A stretch of 37,987 nucleotides of DNA from Lachnospiraceae bacterium (GCA_016283275.1 JAEEMP010000026.1:1-37987); one strand, 5' to 3'; positions 17,716 to 26,514 are shown, counted from the stretch's first letter. The notes: generated from the sequence alone by a model not told the origin. A program made the numbers and translations.

Positions 17716-18462
17716 TTGGAAGCATATACTGATTTTGCCGCACTTTATGACAGGTTTATGGAGGGTACTCCGTACGATGAATGGTGCGGCTTTTTGGTTA
17801 AAGAACTTAATAATGAAGGCATAAAAGACGGGCTGGTGTGCGAATTGGGCTGCGGGACCGGCGCAATGACCGGAAGGCTTCGCGACAGGGGCTACGACCT
17901 TATAGGCATTGACATCTCCGAGGATATGTTAAATGTCGCAAAGTCGCATGAAAAGGACGATTCGATACTGTATCTTTTGCAGGATATGAGAGAGTTTGAA
18001 CTCTACGGTACGGTAAAAGCGATAGTAAGCGTCTGCGATTCGGTCAATTATATCGTAAAGCCCGAAGAACTTAAAACGGTATTTGAACTTTGCAACAACT
18101 ATCTGGATCCCAAAGGTATACTTCTTTTTGATTTTAATACCGTATACAAATATGCCGAAGTCATAGGTGATCGCACGATAGCAGAGGCGGATGACGATGC
18201 CTCTTTTATCTGGGAGAATTTCTATGATGAAGAAACATCGATCAATCAGTATGATATTACATTCTTTACAAAAGAGAACTCAGGATTGTACAGACGTTTT
18301 GATGAAACACATGTACAACGCGGATATACGCTTGATGAGATGATAAAGCTTATTGAGGCAGCAGGGCTTGTTTTTTTGAATGCGTATGATGCCGACACAT
18401 ATAAGGAACCTTCCGATACGAGCGAAAGAATAATCATAAAAGCAAGGGAAAACGGAAAATGA
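17716..18462 (+). CDS. Class I SAM-dependent methyltransferase
   Basis: A 248-residue methyltransferase with the Rossmann motif I CELGCGTGAMTGRL (about residues 43-56), the acidic ribose-binding end of strand 2 (LIGIDIS, 63-69) and the motif with DSVNYIV near 112. The N-terminus YTDFAALYDRFM is typical of YqeM-like methyltransferases. The only usable start is the TTG at 17716, since an in-frame stop lies at 17695 and GCGAGG precedes the TTG. The substrate is unknown. The stop overlaps the hslO start (ATGA), a pairing I expect to be functional coupling but cannot show. Confidence 0.9.
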   Translation: MEAYTDFAALYDRFMEGTPYDEWCGFLVKELNNEGIKDGLVCELGCGTGAMTGRLRDRGYDLIGIDISEDMLNVAKSHEKDDSILYLLQDMREFELYGTVKAIVSVCDSVNYIVKPEELKTVFELCNNYLDPKGILLFDFNTVYKYAEVIGDRTIAEADDDASFIWENFYDEETSINQYDITFFTKENSGLYRRFDETHVQRGYTLDEMIKLIEAAGLVFLNAYDADTYKEPSDTSERIIIKARENGK

Positions 18463-19337
18463 GTGATTATATAATAAGAGCAACGGCGGCCAATGCGAGC
18501 ATAAGAGCTTTTGCCGCTACCACAAAGGAACTTACCGAATTTGCGAGAAAAGCGCATAACACAAGCCCCATAATGACGGCGGCGTTGGGACGCCTTTTAA
18601 CGGCGGGGGCCATGATGGGCGTCATGCAAAAAGGTGATGCGGATATACTTACGTTAAAGATAGAATGCGGCGGAGAGGCCAAAGGGCTTACGGTTACGGC
18701 CGATTCTCACGGAAATGTAAAGGGATATTGCATAAATCCCAATGTTATGCTTCCGCCAAACTCCCTCGGAAAGCTTGATGTGGGAGGTGCTCTGGGTCCC
18801 GGTTTTCTTACGGTGATAAAGGATTTGGGCCTTAAAGAACCTTATGTCGGACAGACCATGCTCACTACATCAGAGATCGCCGAAGACCTTACATCATATT
18901 TTATGGAGTCGGAACAGATCCCTTCAACCGTCGGTCTCGGTGTGCTTATGGAGAAGGACAACACGGTTAAGGAAGCGGGCGGATTTATAATACAGCTTAT
19001 GCCTTTCTGCGAGGATCCGGTCATAAGTAAGCTTGAGGAGAATCTAAAGGGTGTTAAATCTGTCACAAAACTTCTCGAAGAAGGAAACAGTCCGGAACAA
19101 TTACTGGGTATACTCCTTGACGGGCTTGATCTTGAGATAACGGATAAGCTTAATACAAGATTTTACTGTAACTGTTCAAAGGATCGTTTTGCGAAGGGAC
19201 TGTATTCTCTGGGTCACGACGAGATGCAGGATATGATAAGCGTCGGCAAGGATATAGAAGTAAACTGCCAGTTCTGCGGAAAGCATTATTATTTTAGTGT
19301 CGATGAGTTGAAAGAGATAGAATCATTACGCGATTGA
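18459..19337 (+). CDS. hslO: Redox-regulated molecular chaperone Hsp33
   Basis: A 292-residue cytoplasmic holdase chaperone that is activated by oxidation. The N-terminal domain begins DYIIRATAANASIRAFAAT and includes the GGLTV-type core (GGEAKGLTVTAD). The C-terminal zinc switch has the expected CxC and CxxC pairs: FYCNCSKDRF and VNCQFCGKHY. Length is normal for the family. It starts within the stop of the methyltransferase gene, and the ribosome site AAGGGAAAACGGAAA is purine-rich. Confidence 0.96.
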   Translation: MSDYIIRATAANASIRAFAATTKELTEFARKAHNTSPIMTAALGRLLTAGAMMGVMQKGDADILTLKIECGGEAKGLTVTADSHGNVKGYCINPNVMLPPNSLGKLDVGGALGPGFLTVIKDLGLKEPYVGQTMLTTSEIAEDLTSYFMESEQIPSTVGLGVLMEKDNTVKEAGGFIIQLMPFCEDPVISKLEENLKGVKSVTKLLEEGNSPEQLLGILLDGLDLEITDKLNTRFYCNCSKDRFAKGLYSLGHDEMQDMISVGKDIEVNCQFCGKHYYFSVDELKEIESLRD

Positions 19338-19359
19338 GTGTATTATAAAAGTAGCGACT

Positions 19360-19374
19360 AACAGGCAACCTGTT
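19360..19374. promoter_or_regulatory. Short inverted repeat before the flavin reductase-rubredoxin gene
   Basis: AACAGG (19360-19365), CAA, CCTGTT (19369-19374) form a perfect 6-3-6 palindrome 22 bp before the start codon. It may be an operator or a small leader hairpin. No convincing -35/-10 pair was found beside it, apart from a TATAAA at 19344-19349. Confidence 0.3.
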
Positions 19375-19396
19375 CACAAATATTGGAGGGAAATAT

Positions 19397-20020
19397 ATGA
19401 ACAAAGCAGCAATGTATAAGTTAAGCTACGGATTGTTTGTGGTAACGGCCAATCGTGACGGAAGAGACAACGGGTGCATCACGAATACGGCGATTCAGGT
19501 TACAAGCGAACCCAACAGGATATCTCTTGCCGTCAACAAATCAAATTTCACTCACGACATGATAAAAGACACCGGCATATTTACGGTCTCGGTCATCAGT
19601 GAAGCCGCATCCTTTGATCTTTTTAAACACTTCGGTTTTCAGTCGGGAAGAGATGTAGATAAGTTTGCGGATTTTAATGACTGTAAACGGGCAGAAAACG
19701 GTACGATGATCATTACAAACGGCACAAACGGATATATTTCCGCAAAGGTTGTAAATACAGTCGATCTCGGAACACATACATTGTTTATTGCGGATGTTAC
19801 CGATATGGATGTTCTTGCTGATGTACCATCTGCAACATATACATATTATCAGGAAAACATTAAGCCGAAGCCAGAAGCGGTCGGAAAGACAAAGGACGGT
19901 CAAACGGTCTGGCGCTGCAAGATCTGCGGATATGAGTATGTGGGAGAGGAATTACCCGATGATTTCATATGTCCGATATGCAAGCATCCCGCATCGGATT
20001 TTGAGAAGGCAGTTAGATAG
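19397..20020 (+). CDS. Flavin reductase-rubredoxin fusion protein
   Basis: A 207-residue redox protein. Residues about 5-155 form a split-barrel flavin reductase/FMN-binding domain (KLSYGLFVVTANRDGRDNG, then NTAIQVTSEPNRISLAVNK). The last 36 residues are a rubredoxin with the iron ligands Cys174, Cys177, Cys192 and Cys195 (CKIC and CPIC). In anaerobes such proteins (high-molecular-weight rubredoxin, Hrb) feed electrons from NAD(P)H to oxygen- or NO-reducing flavodiiron proteins; that role is from family knowledge and its partner is not in the window. GGAGGGAAAT precedes the ATG. Confidence 0.92.
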   Translation: MNKAAMYKLSYGLFVVTANRDGRDNGCITNTAIQVTSEPNRISLAVNKSNFTHDMIKDTGIFTVSVISEAASFDLFKHFGFQSGRDVDKFADFNDCKRAENGTMIITNGTNGYISAKVVNTVDLGTHTLFIADVTDMDVLADVPSATYTYYQENIKPKPEAVGKTKDGQTVWRCKICGYEYVGEELPDDFICPICKHPASDFEKAVR

Positions 20021-20049
20021 AGAATAAAAGAAATATCAAAGATATAAGG

Positions 20050-20085
20050 CCCCTGCAGGTTGATTCCTGCGGGGGTTTGTTTTTA
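20050..20085 (+). terminator. Intrinsic terminator after the flavin reductase-rubredoxin gene
   Basis: CCCCTGCAGG (20050-20059) pairs with CCTGCGGGGG (20066-20075), one G-T wobble, around TTGATT and is followed by TTTGTTTTT. Confidence 0.9.
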
Positions 20086-20098
20086 CCTTTTTACATGC

Positions 20099-20125
20099 TT
20101 GACAGTGGCTTAAGGATGTGATAAT
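20099..20125 (+). promoter_or_regulatory. Predicted promoter of the galactan locus
   Basis: A perfect TTGACA (20099-20104) is followed by GATAAT at 20120-20125 (15-bp spacing, shorter than ideal; TAATTT two bases on gives 17). The operator pair at 20144-20172 lies just downstream, where a bound repressor would block elongation or clearance. Confidence 0.55.
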
Positions 20126-20143
20126 TTGTATTTGAGCAAGCGG

Positions 20144-20172
20144 TTGCGCAAGTTTTGGACATATTTGCGCAA
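20144..20172. promoter_or_regulatory. Twin palindromic operators, probably for the adjacent LacI-type regulator
   Basis: Two exact copies of the palindrome TTGCGCAA lie at 20144-20151 and 20165-20172; the second extends to TTTGCGCAAA. Their centres are 21 bp apart, two helical turns, so both face the same side of the DNA. A central CpG palindrome is typical of LacI/GalR operators, and such a regulator is encoded at 22309. Confidence 0.65.
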
Positions 20173-20202
20173 AAACAATTTTTATTTGGATCCCGTGAGG
20201 TT

Positions 20203-22245
20203 ATGCTAAGACTTATGACGAGAAAGATATCCGCAAAAATAAGTGCATTTATAGTGGTCGGGGCAGTTTTGTGCGCCGGCTTTTCAGCGTGTGGAGATAA
20301 AGGGGATGTTTTTCCCGAAAAGACAGGATATGAATATGCGGCTCCGACACAAAGCGAACAGGCGGGCATATTCGTGGAGCCTGTCGAAGGTATAAGTGAT
20401 GACTTTATAAGAGGCGTGGATATTTCAAGTGTTCTTTCCGAAGAAAGATCGGGAGTAACATATAAGAATAAAGACGGCGGGGAAGAAGACATCTTTAAGA
20501 TACTTGCAGATGCCGGGATCAACTATGTAAGAGTAAGAGTCTGGAACGATCCGTATGACAGTAACGGAAACGGTTACGGCGGGGGAAACTGTGATGCAAA
20601 TGTTGCGGCCGAAATAGGAAGGCGCGCGGCAGAGTATAACATGAAACTTTTTGTGGATTTTCATTACAGTGACTTCTGGGCGGATCCTTCAAAACAGATG
20701 GCTCCGAAAGACTGGGAAGGATTAAGTGTTGAAGAAAAAGCCCAAAAGGCTTATGAATATACACTTGCAAGTATGAATACGATACTTGATGCCGGTGCGG
20801 ATGTGGGCATGGTGCAGCTCGGTAATGAGACCACGACCGGCATGAGCGGTGAGACAAAATGGTCTGCGGCAAGCACTATAATAAAAGAAGGAAGAAGAGC
20901 TGTTCTTGAAGCGGGCGAAGCCCACGGTAATCCCGATATCAAGATCGCGATACATTTTACAAATCCCGAAAACTTTGACGGCATAAAAGGCATAATAAGA
21001 AGACTTGAAAGTGCTGGGACCGAATATGATGTTTTTGCTCTTTCATATTATCCGTACTGGCACGGAAGTCTTGAGAACCTGACAGAAGTGTTAAGATACG
21101 TTGCCGAAAGGACCGGAAAGCAGGTGATGATAGCGGAGACTTCGTACTGCTACACACTTGAGGACGGCGACGGAGCGGGAAACAGTGTAGGCGAGAAGGA
21201 TCTTTCCAAAGATTATACGGCTTCGGTCCAAAGTCAGGCCAATGCGATAAGAGACGTATTTGCCGCAACCGTTGCGGCGGGCGAAAATGCCATCGGTGTT
21301 TTTTACTGGGAACCGGCATGGATACCGGTTGAAGCAATAGATTTTGATTCTTCCGATGCGGATCAAATATATGAATCCAACAAGAAAAAATGGGAGGAGT
21401 TCGGTTCGGGCTGGGCTTCATCATATGCGGGCGAGTACGATCCCGATGATGCGGGCAAATTTTACGGCGGCTCATCCTGGGACAATCAGGCATTGTTCGA
21501 TCACAACGGGAAAGCGCTCGATTCGCTGTATGTTTTTAAGTATTTAAAGTACGGAGCAACTTCGGATCTTAAGGTTGATTTTGCCAATGATATAAGCATT
21601 ACGGTCAATCCGGGCTCCGACATTAAACTGCCGGAAACCTGTGACGTGCACTTTAATGACAGGTCAAAGAACGGTCCCGCAGCCGTCACATGGAATGCGG
21701 AAGAAATTTCAAACGTTGACACCAACAAGACAGGTGAATATACAGTGACCGGAAGCTTTGAGGACGGTACGACGATAACCGCAACGATCAAGGTTGAAAA
21801 CGTCAACTGGGTTAAGAATCCAAGTTTTGAAGACGAAGACAGATCCATGTGGAATTTCATTTATTCGGGTGATTCGGTCCTCGACTATCAGAAAAAGGAA
21901 ACAGATTCCTACACCGGTGAATGGGCCATGCATTACTGGCGAAATTCTGAAGTTGAGTTCAGCGCCGAGCAGACGATAACCGGTCTTCAGGACGGCGATT
22001 ATTACCTGAGCGCTTACATCCAGGGCGGAGACAGCGGCGACGATGCATTAATGTACCTTTATGCGGTATCGGGCGATATGGTGTACAAATGCGATTACGA
22101 AGTGAACGGATGGTGTGAATGGGTCCATCCCGAGATCAATGATATAAAAGTCAGCAATGGGGAGCTGACCGTCGGAATATTCTTTAGGGGCGGCAAGGGC
22201 GCCTGGGGGACTATGGACGATTTTTACCTTTGTCTTGAAGATTAG
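20203..22245 (+). CDS. Arabinogalactan endo-beta-1,4-galactanase, GH53, cell-surface lipoprotein with C-terminal binding modules
   Basis: A 680-residue enzyme cutting beta-1,4-galactan outside the cell. The signal peptide ends in a possible lipobox (AGFSAC, Cys30). The GH53 barrel covers about 68-450: IRGVDISSV, VRVRVWNDP, FHYSDFWADP, acid/base Glu209 in QLGNETTTG, nucleophile Glu312 in MIAETSYCY. An Ig-like (Big_4-type) segment follows at about 462-530. The last about 130 residues (from NPSFEDEDRSMW) look like a beta-sandwich carbohydrate-binding module, perhaps CBM61. The start is uncertain: ATG 20203 has GAGG only 2 nt upstream, ATG 20215 is 14 nt from it, and an earlier in-frame TTG has no site. 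Confidence 0.92.
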   Translation: MLRLMTRKISAKISAFIVVGAVLCAGFSACGDKGDVFPEKTGYEYAAPTQSEQAGIFVEPVEGISDDFIRGVDISSVLSEERSGVTYKNKDGGEEDIFKILADAGINYVRVRVWNDPYDSNGNGYGGGNCDANVAAEIGRRAAEYNMKLFVDFHYSDFWADPSKQMAPKDWEGLSVEEKAQKAYEYTLASMNTILDAGADVGMVQLGNETTTGMSGETKWSAASTIIKEGRRAVLEAGEAHGNPDIKIAIHFTNPENFDGIKGIIRRLESAGTEYDVFALSYYPYWHGSLENLTEVLRYVAERTGKQVMIAETSYCYTLEDGDGAGNSVGEKDLSKDYTASVQSQANAIRDVFAATVAAGENAIGVFYWEPAWIPVEAIDFDSSDADQIYESNKKKWEEFGSGWASSYAGEYDPDDAGKFYGGSSWDNQALFDHNGKALDSLYVFKYLKYGATSDLKVDFANDISITVNPGSDIKLPETCDVHFNDRSKNGPAAVTWNAEEISNVDTNKTGEYTVTGSFEDGTTITATIKVENVNWVKNPSFEDEDRSMWNFIYSGDSVLDYQKKETDSYTGEWAMHYWRNSEVEFSAEQTITGLQDGDYYLSAYIQGGDSGDDALMYLYAVSGDMVYKCDYEVNGWCEWVHPEINDIKVSNGELTVGIFFRGGKGAWGTMDDFYLCLED

Positions 22246-22308
22246 ACGGTAAAAGAACACGGAATGCATACTGATTTTTGACAAAAATGTTTAAGTCAGG
22301 GGTATGAC

Positions 22309-23331
22309 ATGGAAAACAGGAAAATTACGATCGATGATGTGGCAACGGCGCTTAATGTGTCAAAGACCACGGTCTCAAGGGCAATTTCCGGCAAAGGAAG
22401 AGTCGGAGCCGAGACCAAAGCAAGGATCCTTGAATACATTTCGGAGCATAATTATGTTCCGAATGCTATTGCAAAAGGACTTGCTCAACAGCGTACATAC
22501 AATATAGGGATCACGGTCCCGGATGATTTTGCGCTTATGGATCTTCCGTTCTTTCAAAAGTGCCTGATGGGTGTCTGCGAATCCGCAAGTGCAGCCGACT
22601 ATGATGTGCTCGTATCGATGACGGGGACGGACAATATAGAACAGCTTGAACGCCTTATCTATAACAGAAAGGTCGACGGTATAGTGCTTACAAGAACGTT
22701 TACAAAGGATCTTCACGCAGAACTTCTGCTTGAAAAGAAGGTTCCTTTTGTGGCGATCGGTTCAAGCCGTCAGCCGGGCATCATACAGATAGATAACGAT
22801 CATGAAAAAGCGTGCTTTGACCTTACCACAAGGCTTATAACTCAGGGCATAAAGCGGTTTGCTCTTTTGTGCGACAATCCCGCTTACATGGTCACAAAGA
22901 GCCGTATGCAGGGATTTACTTCCGCCATGGAAGAGGCGAAACTTCCGGAAGATTACGGGCTTATCTTTGATAACTGCAATGAAGACAGCGTTGATTATAT
23001 AGTCGACCGAACCCTTAAGACCGATGTCGAGTGTATATTATGCATGGATGATTCGATCTGCGTAAAGGTTTTGGACAAATTAAAGCGGAACGATCTTGAA
23101 GTCCCCGACGATATAAAGGTTGCTTCATTTTATAATTCAAGCGTGCTTGAAAGAAACGTTCCGTCGATCACGTCGCTTTCTTTTGACGCAAAAGAACTCG
23201 GAAAGACAGCCGCGAACACGCTCCTTAAGATGATATCGGGCGAGAACGTGCCCGAAAGGACGCTTCTCGGATATGAAGTCATGATGAGAGAATCCACCAG
23301 AACAATACTCGGAAAGGATGCAAGAAGATGA
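22309..23331 (+). CDS. LacI-family transcriptional regulator of the galactan locus
   Basis: A 340-residue repressor-type regulator. The N-terminal helix-turn-helix and hinge helix cover residues 6-60 (ITIDDVATALNVSKTTVSRA, then YVPNAIAKGLAQQRTYNIGI), followed by a periplasmic-binding-protein-like sugar domain to the end. It sits 63 nt after the extracellular GH53 gene and overlaps the next gene (ATGA), so it is probably part of the same operon. It is the natural candidate to bind the TTGCGCAA pair at 20144-20172, with a galactan breakdown product as inducer. Both points are inference. Confidence 0.93.
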   Translation: MENRKITIDDVATALNVSKTTVSRAISGKGRVGAETKARILEYISEHNYVPNAIAKGLAQQRTYNIGITVPDDFALMDLPFFQKCLMGVCESASAADYDVLVSMTGTDNIEQLERLIYNRKVDGIVLTRTFTKDLHAELLLEKKVPFVAIGSSRQPGIIQIDNDHEKACFDLTTRLITQGIKRFALLCDNPAYMVTKSRMQGFTSAMEEAKLPEDYGLIFDNCNEDSVDYIVDRTLKTDVECILCMDDSICVKVLDKLKRNDLEVPDDIKVASFYNSSVLERNVPSITSLSFDAKELGKTAANTLLKMISGENVPERTLLGYEVMMRESTRTILGKDARR

Positions 23332-25181
23332 AAAACAGATTTATAGTAAACATTATCCACCGCCCCGAGATGGTACCGGAATATGCCGAAAAGGTAACGG
23401 GGCACGGAAAGGCTGAGGATATAGGCAGAAAGGCTCTCCTTACCGAGTCTTTGGATATATTTAAGACTCAGCAGCAGCTTGCTCATGAAAACGGATTGAA
23501 GACCACGATCCAGATGACATATGCGAGTCTTTTCAATGCGGAAGCGGTTTCGCTGGCAAAAGAGCACCACGAGAAATACGGCGACGAGATCGCACTTACG
23601 CTTTTGGGTCTTCCCTGCAATGAATTTCGTGAAAAGTACAAGACCAAGGACTTCTGCATATGGATGTTTTCGATGGAAGACAAGATGTCCATCGTGGACG
23701 ATGTTTTTGAAAAGTTCCATGATTGCTTCGGTTTTTATCCCGAATCTACGGGTTCATATTATATGGACGCCGAACTTATCAATTATATAAAAGAAAAATA
23801 CCCTTCCGTTAAGTGTGCCGTGGCAACTTGCTGGGAAGAGGGTCCCAAGGCTTATCATACATGCAACAATTCATGGTATACGCTTATGGACGGCGGCCCC
23901 TGGGCTCCGTGGATCCCTTCAAAGGTCAATACCCACGCACCCGCAGCCAATGAAAAAGAAGACAGCGGAATAGTGGCTATTCCCCATCTTTCGAGAGATC
24001 TTCTTGCATGCTATGACGGAAACGGTTCGAATTTCGGAACTCATCCCCAGAATGTATTGCGCGGAATGATATACGACAGTAAGACCTGGGAGTTTCCTTA
24101 CTTTTTCAATCTTGTGGATCAGTACAGGGTACTCGGTGATTACAATAACGGCATAGCCTACAACATGGTATTTGTGGGTCCCGGCTGGATGAATAAGATG
24201 GGCCGCTGGGAAGCACCCTATGAACTTTTAAAGAAGTCATATTCGGACGGTATGGCTTATTACGGCGAACTTAAGAAAAAAGGCGAGCTTGAAGATATGA
24301 GCATGTCGGAATTCGCAGATTTCTGGCGTGCGAACAAGCGATACACCGAACCCGAATGTGCACTCTGGAAAGATATCCTCTACGGTTCGGACAAGCAGAT
24401 ATTCTGGTATTGCGATCCGTATATGCGCGCATGCGTTAATATGGACCAGGGCGGTGCGATCACGGATCTTCGCCCTTATGCCGCAAAGCTTGAGTGGCCG
24501 GTGGGAATAGGCACAGATCATGTACAGGATGCTTCATATCCTTTCCTTATCCAGGAAAAGTACCGCGCGGGATTTTTTACCCATTACGCCGGAGAAGGAA
24601 CCATAAGAAGCGCCAAAATCTGTCATAACGGTGAAGAAGTGGATCTGGCTCTGTGCCGCACTAAGGCGCGCTTCGAAGAAGAAGCGAAGGCCGATGGCGG
24701 AAAGATCAGAAGACTTGTGTTAGATCCTGTTGATATCGAATTTGAGGATCTTACCGTAACGCTTCAGACCGTGGTTTCTTTTGATGAAGGTTCTTCTTCG
24801 ATCAAATTCGAAAGAAAGATACTTAAAATGTCGGACCCCGATGCTGATGTTACGATCAACGAGTATATGGTCGCATGCTACGGCACGACCGAATACCCGG
24901 AAGATATGAAGTGCGTAAAGCTTTTTGCAACGGGCAAAGAAACAAGATCGATTGATTATGAGTACAGATGCCGCGAAGAATATCTTGATGATGCGAGCGA
25001 AGTATACGCGACGGTAGGTGCCATCAAGACAAGAGTGGGACTTAAGGCCGAAGGCAGTAAGAAGGTCGGCTACATTAAGGAAGGTTATGCATTTTCACCC
25101 ATGTTCACACTCGGATATACGGGAACACTTAAAGATAAGGAGGTATTTACGACATGGCTCAGTCTGGCAAGGGAAGATTAA
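23328..25181 (+). CDS. Uncharacterised 617-aa protein, possible carbohydrate-active enzyme (DUF3863/DUF3864-like)
   Basis: A cytoplasmic protein without signal peptide or membrane helix. The N-terminal about 350 residues look like an alpha/beta barrel: an early HRPEMVPEYAE segment, TLLGLPCNEF, FGFYPESTGSYYMDAEL (about 136-152) and CAVATCWEEGPKAY. Aromatic-rich stretches follow (DGGPWAPWIPSKVN; WYCDPYMRACVNM near residue 365). The C-terminal about 220 residues are beta-rich. From memory it resembles DUF3863/DUF3864, with distant likeness to deacetylase or glycosidase barrels; I am not certain. Its place between a LacI regulator and two GH53 enzymes points to a step in galacto-oligosaccharide breakdown. 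Activity unknown. Confidence 0.8.
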   Translation: MKNRFIVNIIHRPEMVPEYAEKVTGHGKAEDIGRKALLTESLDIFKTQQQLAHENGLKTTIQMTYASLFNAEAVSLAKEHHEKYGDEIALTLLGLPCNEFREKYKTKDFCIWMFSMEDKMSIVDDVFEKFHDCFGFYPESTGSYYMDAELINYIKEKYPSVKCAVATCWEEGPKAYHTCNNSWYTLMDGGPWAPWIPSKVNTHAPAANEKEDSGIVAIPHLSRDLLACYDGNGSNFGTHPQNVLRGMIYDSKTWEFPYFFNLVDQYRVLGDYNNGIAYNMVFVGPGWMNKMGRWEAPYELLKKSYSDGMAYYGELKKKGELEDMSMSEFADFWRANKRYTEPECALWKDILYGSDKQIFWYCDPYMRACVNMDQGGAITDLRPYAAKLEWPVGIGTDHVQDASYPFLIQEKYRAGFFTHYAGEGTIRSAKICHNGEEVDLALCRTKARFEEEAKADGGKIRRLVLDPVDIEFEDLTVTLQTVVSFDEGSSSIKFERKILKMSDPDADVTINEYMVACYGTTEYPEDMKCVKLFATGKETRSIDYEYRCREEYLDDASEVYATVGAIKTRVGLKAEGSKKVGYIKEGYAFSPMFTLGYTGTLKDKEVFTTWLSLARED

Positions 25182-25375
25182 ATTATCGCTGCCCCTCATG
25201 TTTTATGAGAGACCTCGACATAGATATGTTTTACGATAAAGAAAAGAAAGAATATTATTGCATACGATGCCAGTACAGGGGCAGCGAGGAGGATGTTCTT
25301 AAGAAAAACGAGATGGCAAGATTTCGTTACGGTTTTATAGGTAAGCGTTTTACCATGGAGGAATTAAGGAGTTGA
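25154..25375 (+). CDS. 73-aa zinc-ribbon protein inside the galactan operon
   Basis: A small cytoplasmic protein with two CxxC pairs, CPSC (about residues 13-16) and CIRC (about 36-39), spaced like a zinc ribbon, then a basic tail (MARFRYGFIGKRFTMEELRS). It overlaps the 617-aa gene by 28 nt in another frame. It is real rather than a shadow because AAGGAGG (25136-25142) precedes its ATG by 11 nt and it ends on the TTG start of the next gene. It could bind nucleic acid or stabilise a partner protein; nothing in the sequence decides this. Confidence 0.75.
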   Translation: MAQSGKGRLNYRCPSCFMRDLDIDMFYDKEKKEYYCIRCQYRGSEEDVLKKNEMARFRYGFIGKRFTMEELRS

Positions 25376-26499
25376 CGGACTTTATAAAAGGCATGGATGT
25401 TTCCAGCCTGATAGAGGAAGAAGCCTGCGGCGCAAAGTATTACGACTTAAGCGACGCCGAAGATCTGTTTCATATATTAAAGAGGCACGGCGTAAATTCC
25501 GTAAGACTGCGCCTTTGGAACGATCCTTACAGTGAGGACGGTAAGCCTTACGGAGCCGGCACAAACGATTTTGAAAAAACGGTCATTCTCGCAAGAAGGG
25601 CAAAAGAAGCGGGCATAAACTATCTTCTGGACTTTCATTACAGCGACTTCTGGGCGGATCCCGGCAAACAGACCGTACCGAAAGCATGGAAGGGCAGCAC
25701 TGCAAGAGAACTTGTAAGTCATGTTTACGATCATACCCGTGAGATCCTTACAAAGCTTAATGCACTTGATCTAAGACCGTTCATGGTGCAAGTGGGAAAC
25801 GAGATCACGAACGGATGCCTTTGGCCTTTGGGAAACAGATATTATGAAAGACCTTCGGATGCGGATGATACATATTTTAATCCGATACTCAAGGATATTT
25901 TAAATGCGGGTATAAAGGCAGTAAGAGAAGTGTGCCCGGGCACGAAGGTCATGCTCCATCTTGATAACGGAGGCAATAACGATCTTTACAGAAGCTGGTT
26001 TGACGGATATTTTAAGGCGGGCGGTGCGGATTTTGACGTAATGGGTCTTTCTTATTATCCTTTCTGGCACGGCAATCTTAAAAAACTTGAATACAATATG
26101 TTCGATATGGCAAAAAGATTTCATAAACCGATGTATCTTGCCGAGGTATCCATGGGATATACCATGGAGGATTATGCCGGATACGAGGGACTTGATCCTG
26201 AAGAAAGAAAAGGATATGCCACAAAAGAAGATCTCATAAAAGACCTTGATTACCCGATGACCGTTGACGGTCAGAAGACTTTCATGGAACATATAAACAA
26301 ACTTCTTAAATCTCTTCCGGACGGGCTGGGAAAAGGCTATTACTATTGGGAGCCTGCGTGGATACCCGTAAAGGGCTGCGGATGGGCTAATGAGGAAGCT
26401 CTTATCTATATTGGCGAAAAGGGACCCGGCGGAAACGAATGGGCCAATCAGGCTTTGTTTGATTACGACGGACATATTCTTCCGGCGCTTTTGGTGTAA
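25372..26499 (+). CDS. GH53 endo-beta-1,4-galactanase, cytoplasmic form
   Basis: A 375-residue single-domain galactanase without a signal peptide. It shares the GH53 signatures with the lipoprotein upstream: FIKGMDVSSL (4-13), LRLWNDPYSEDG, LDFHYSDFWADPGKQ (86-100), acid/base Glu144 in VQVGNEITNG, nucleophile Glu258 in YLAEVSMGYT, and YYYWEPAWIPV. The TTG start overlaps the preceding stop (TTGA). It is supported by GGAGG 10 nt upstream and because the conserved KGMDVS strand would be lost with the next ATG. It probably shortens imported galacto-oligosaccharides; GH53 enzymes are usually secreted, so the location is notable. Confidence 0.9.
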   Translation: MTDFIKGMDVSSLIEEEACGAKYYDLSDAEDLFHILKRHGVNSVRLRLWNDPYSEDGKPYGAGTNDFEKTVILARRAKEAGINYLLDFHYSDFWADPGKQTVPKAWKGSTARELVSHVYDHTREILTKLNALDLRPFMVQVGNEITNGCLWPLGNRYYERPSDADDTYFNPILKDILNAGIKAVREVCPGTKVMLHLDNGGNNDLYRSWFDGYFKAGGADFDVMGLSYYPFWHGNLKKLEYNMFDMAKRFHKPMYLAEVSMGYTMEDYAGYEGLDPEERKGYATKEDLIKDLDYPMTVDGQKTFMEHINKLLKSLPDGLGKGYYYWEPAWIPVKGCGWANEEALIYIGEKGPGGNEWANQALFDYDGHILPALLV

Positions 26500-26514
26500 T
26501 AAAAAAACAAAGAA

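Noticed and set aside
22279-22309. TTGACA before the LacI gene as its own promoter
   Set aside because: The only -10-like TATGAC is 19 bp away and abuts the ATG, so transcription would start inside the gene.
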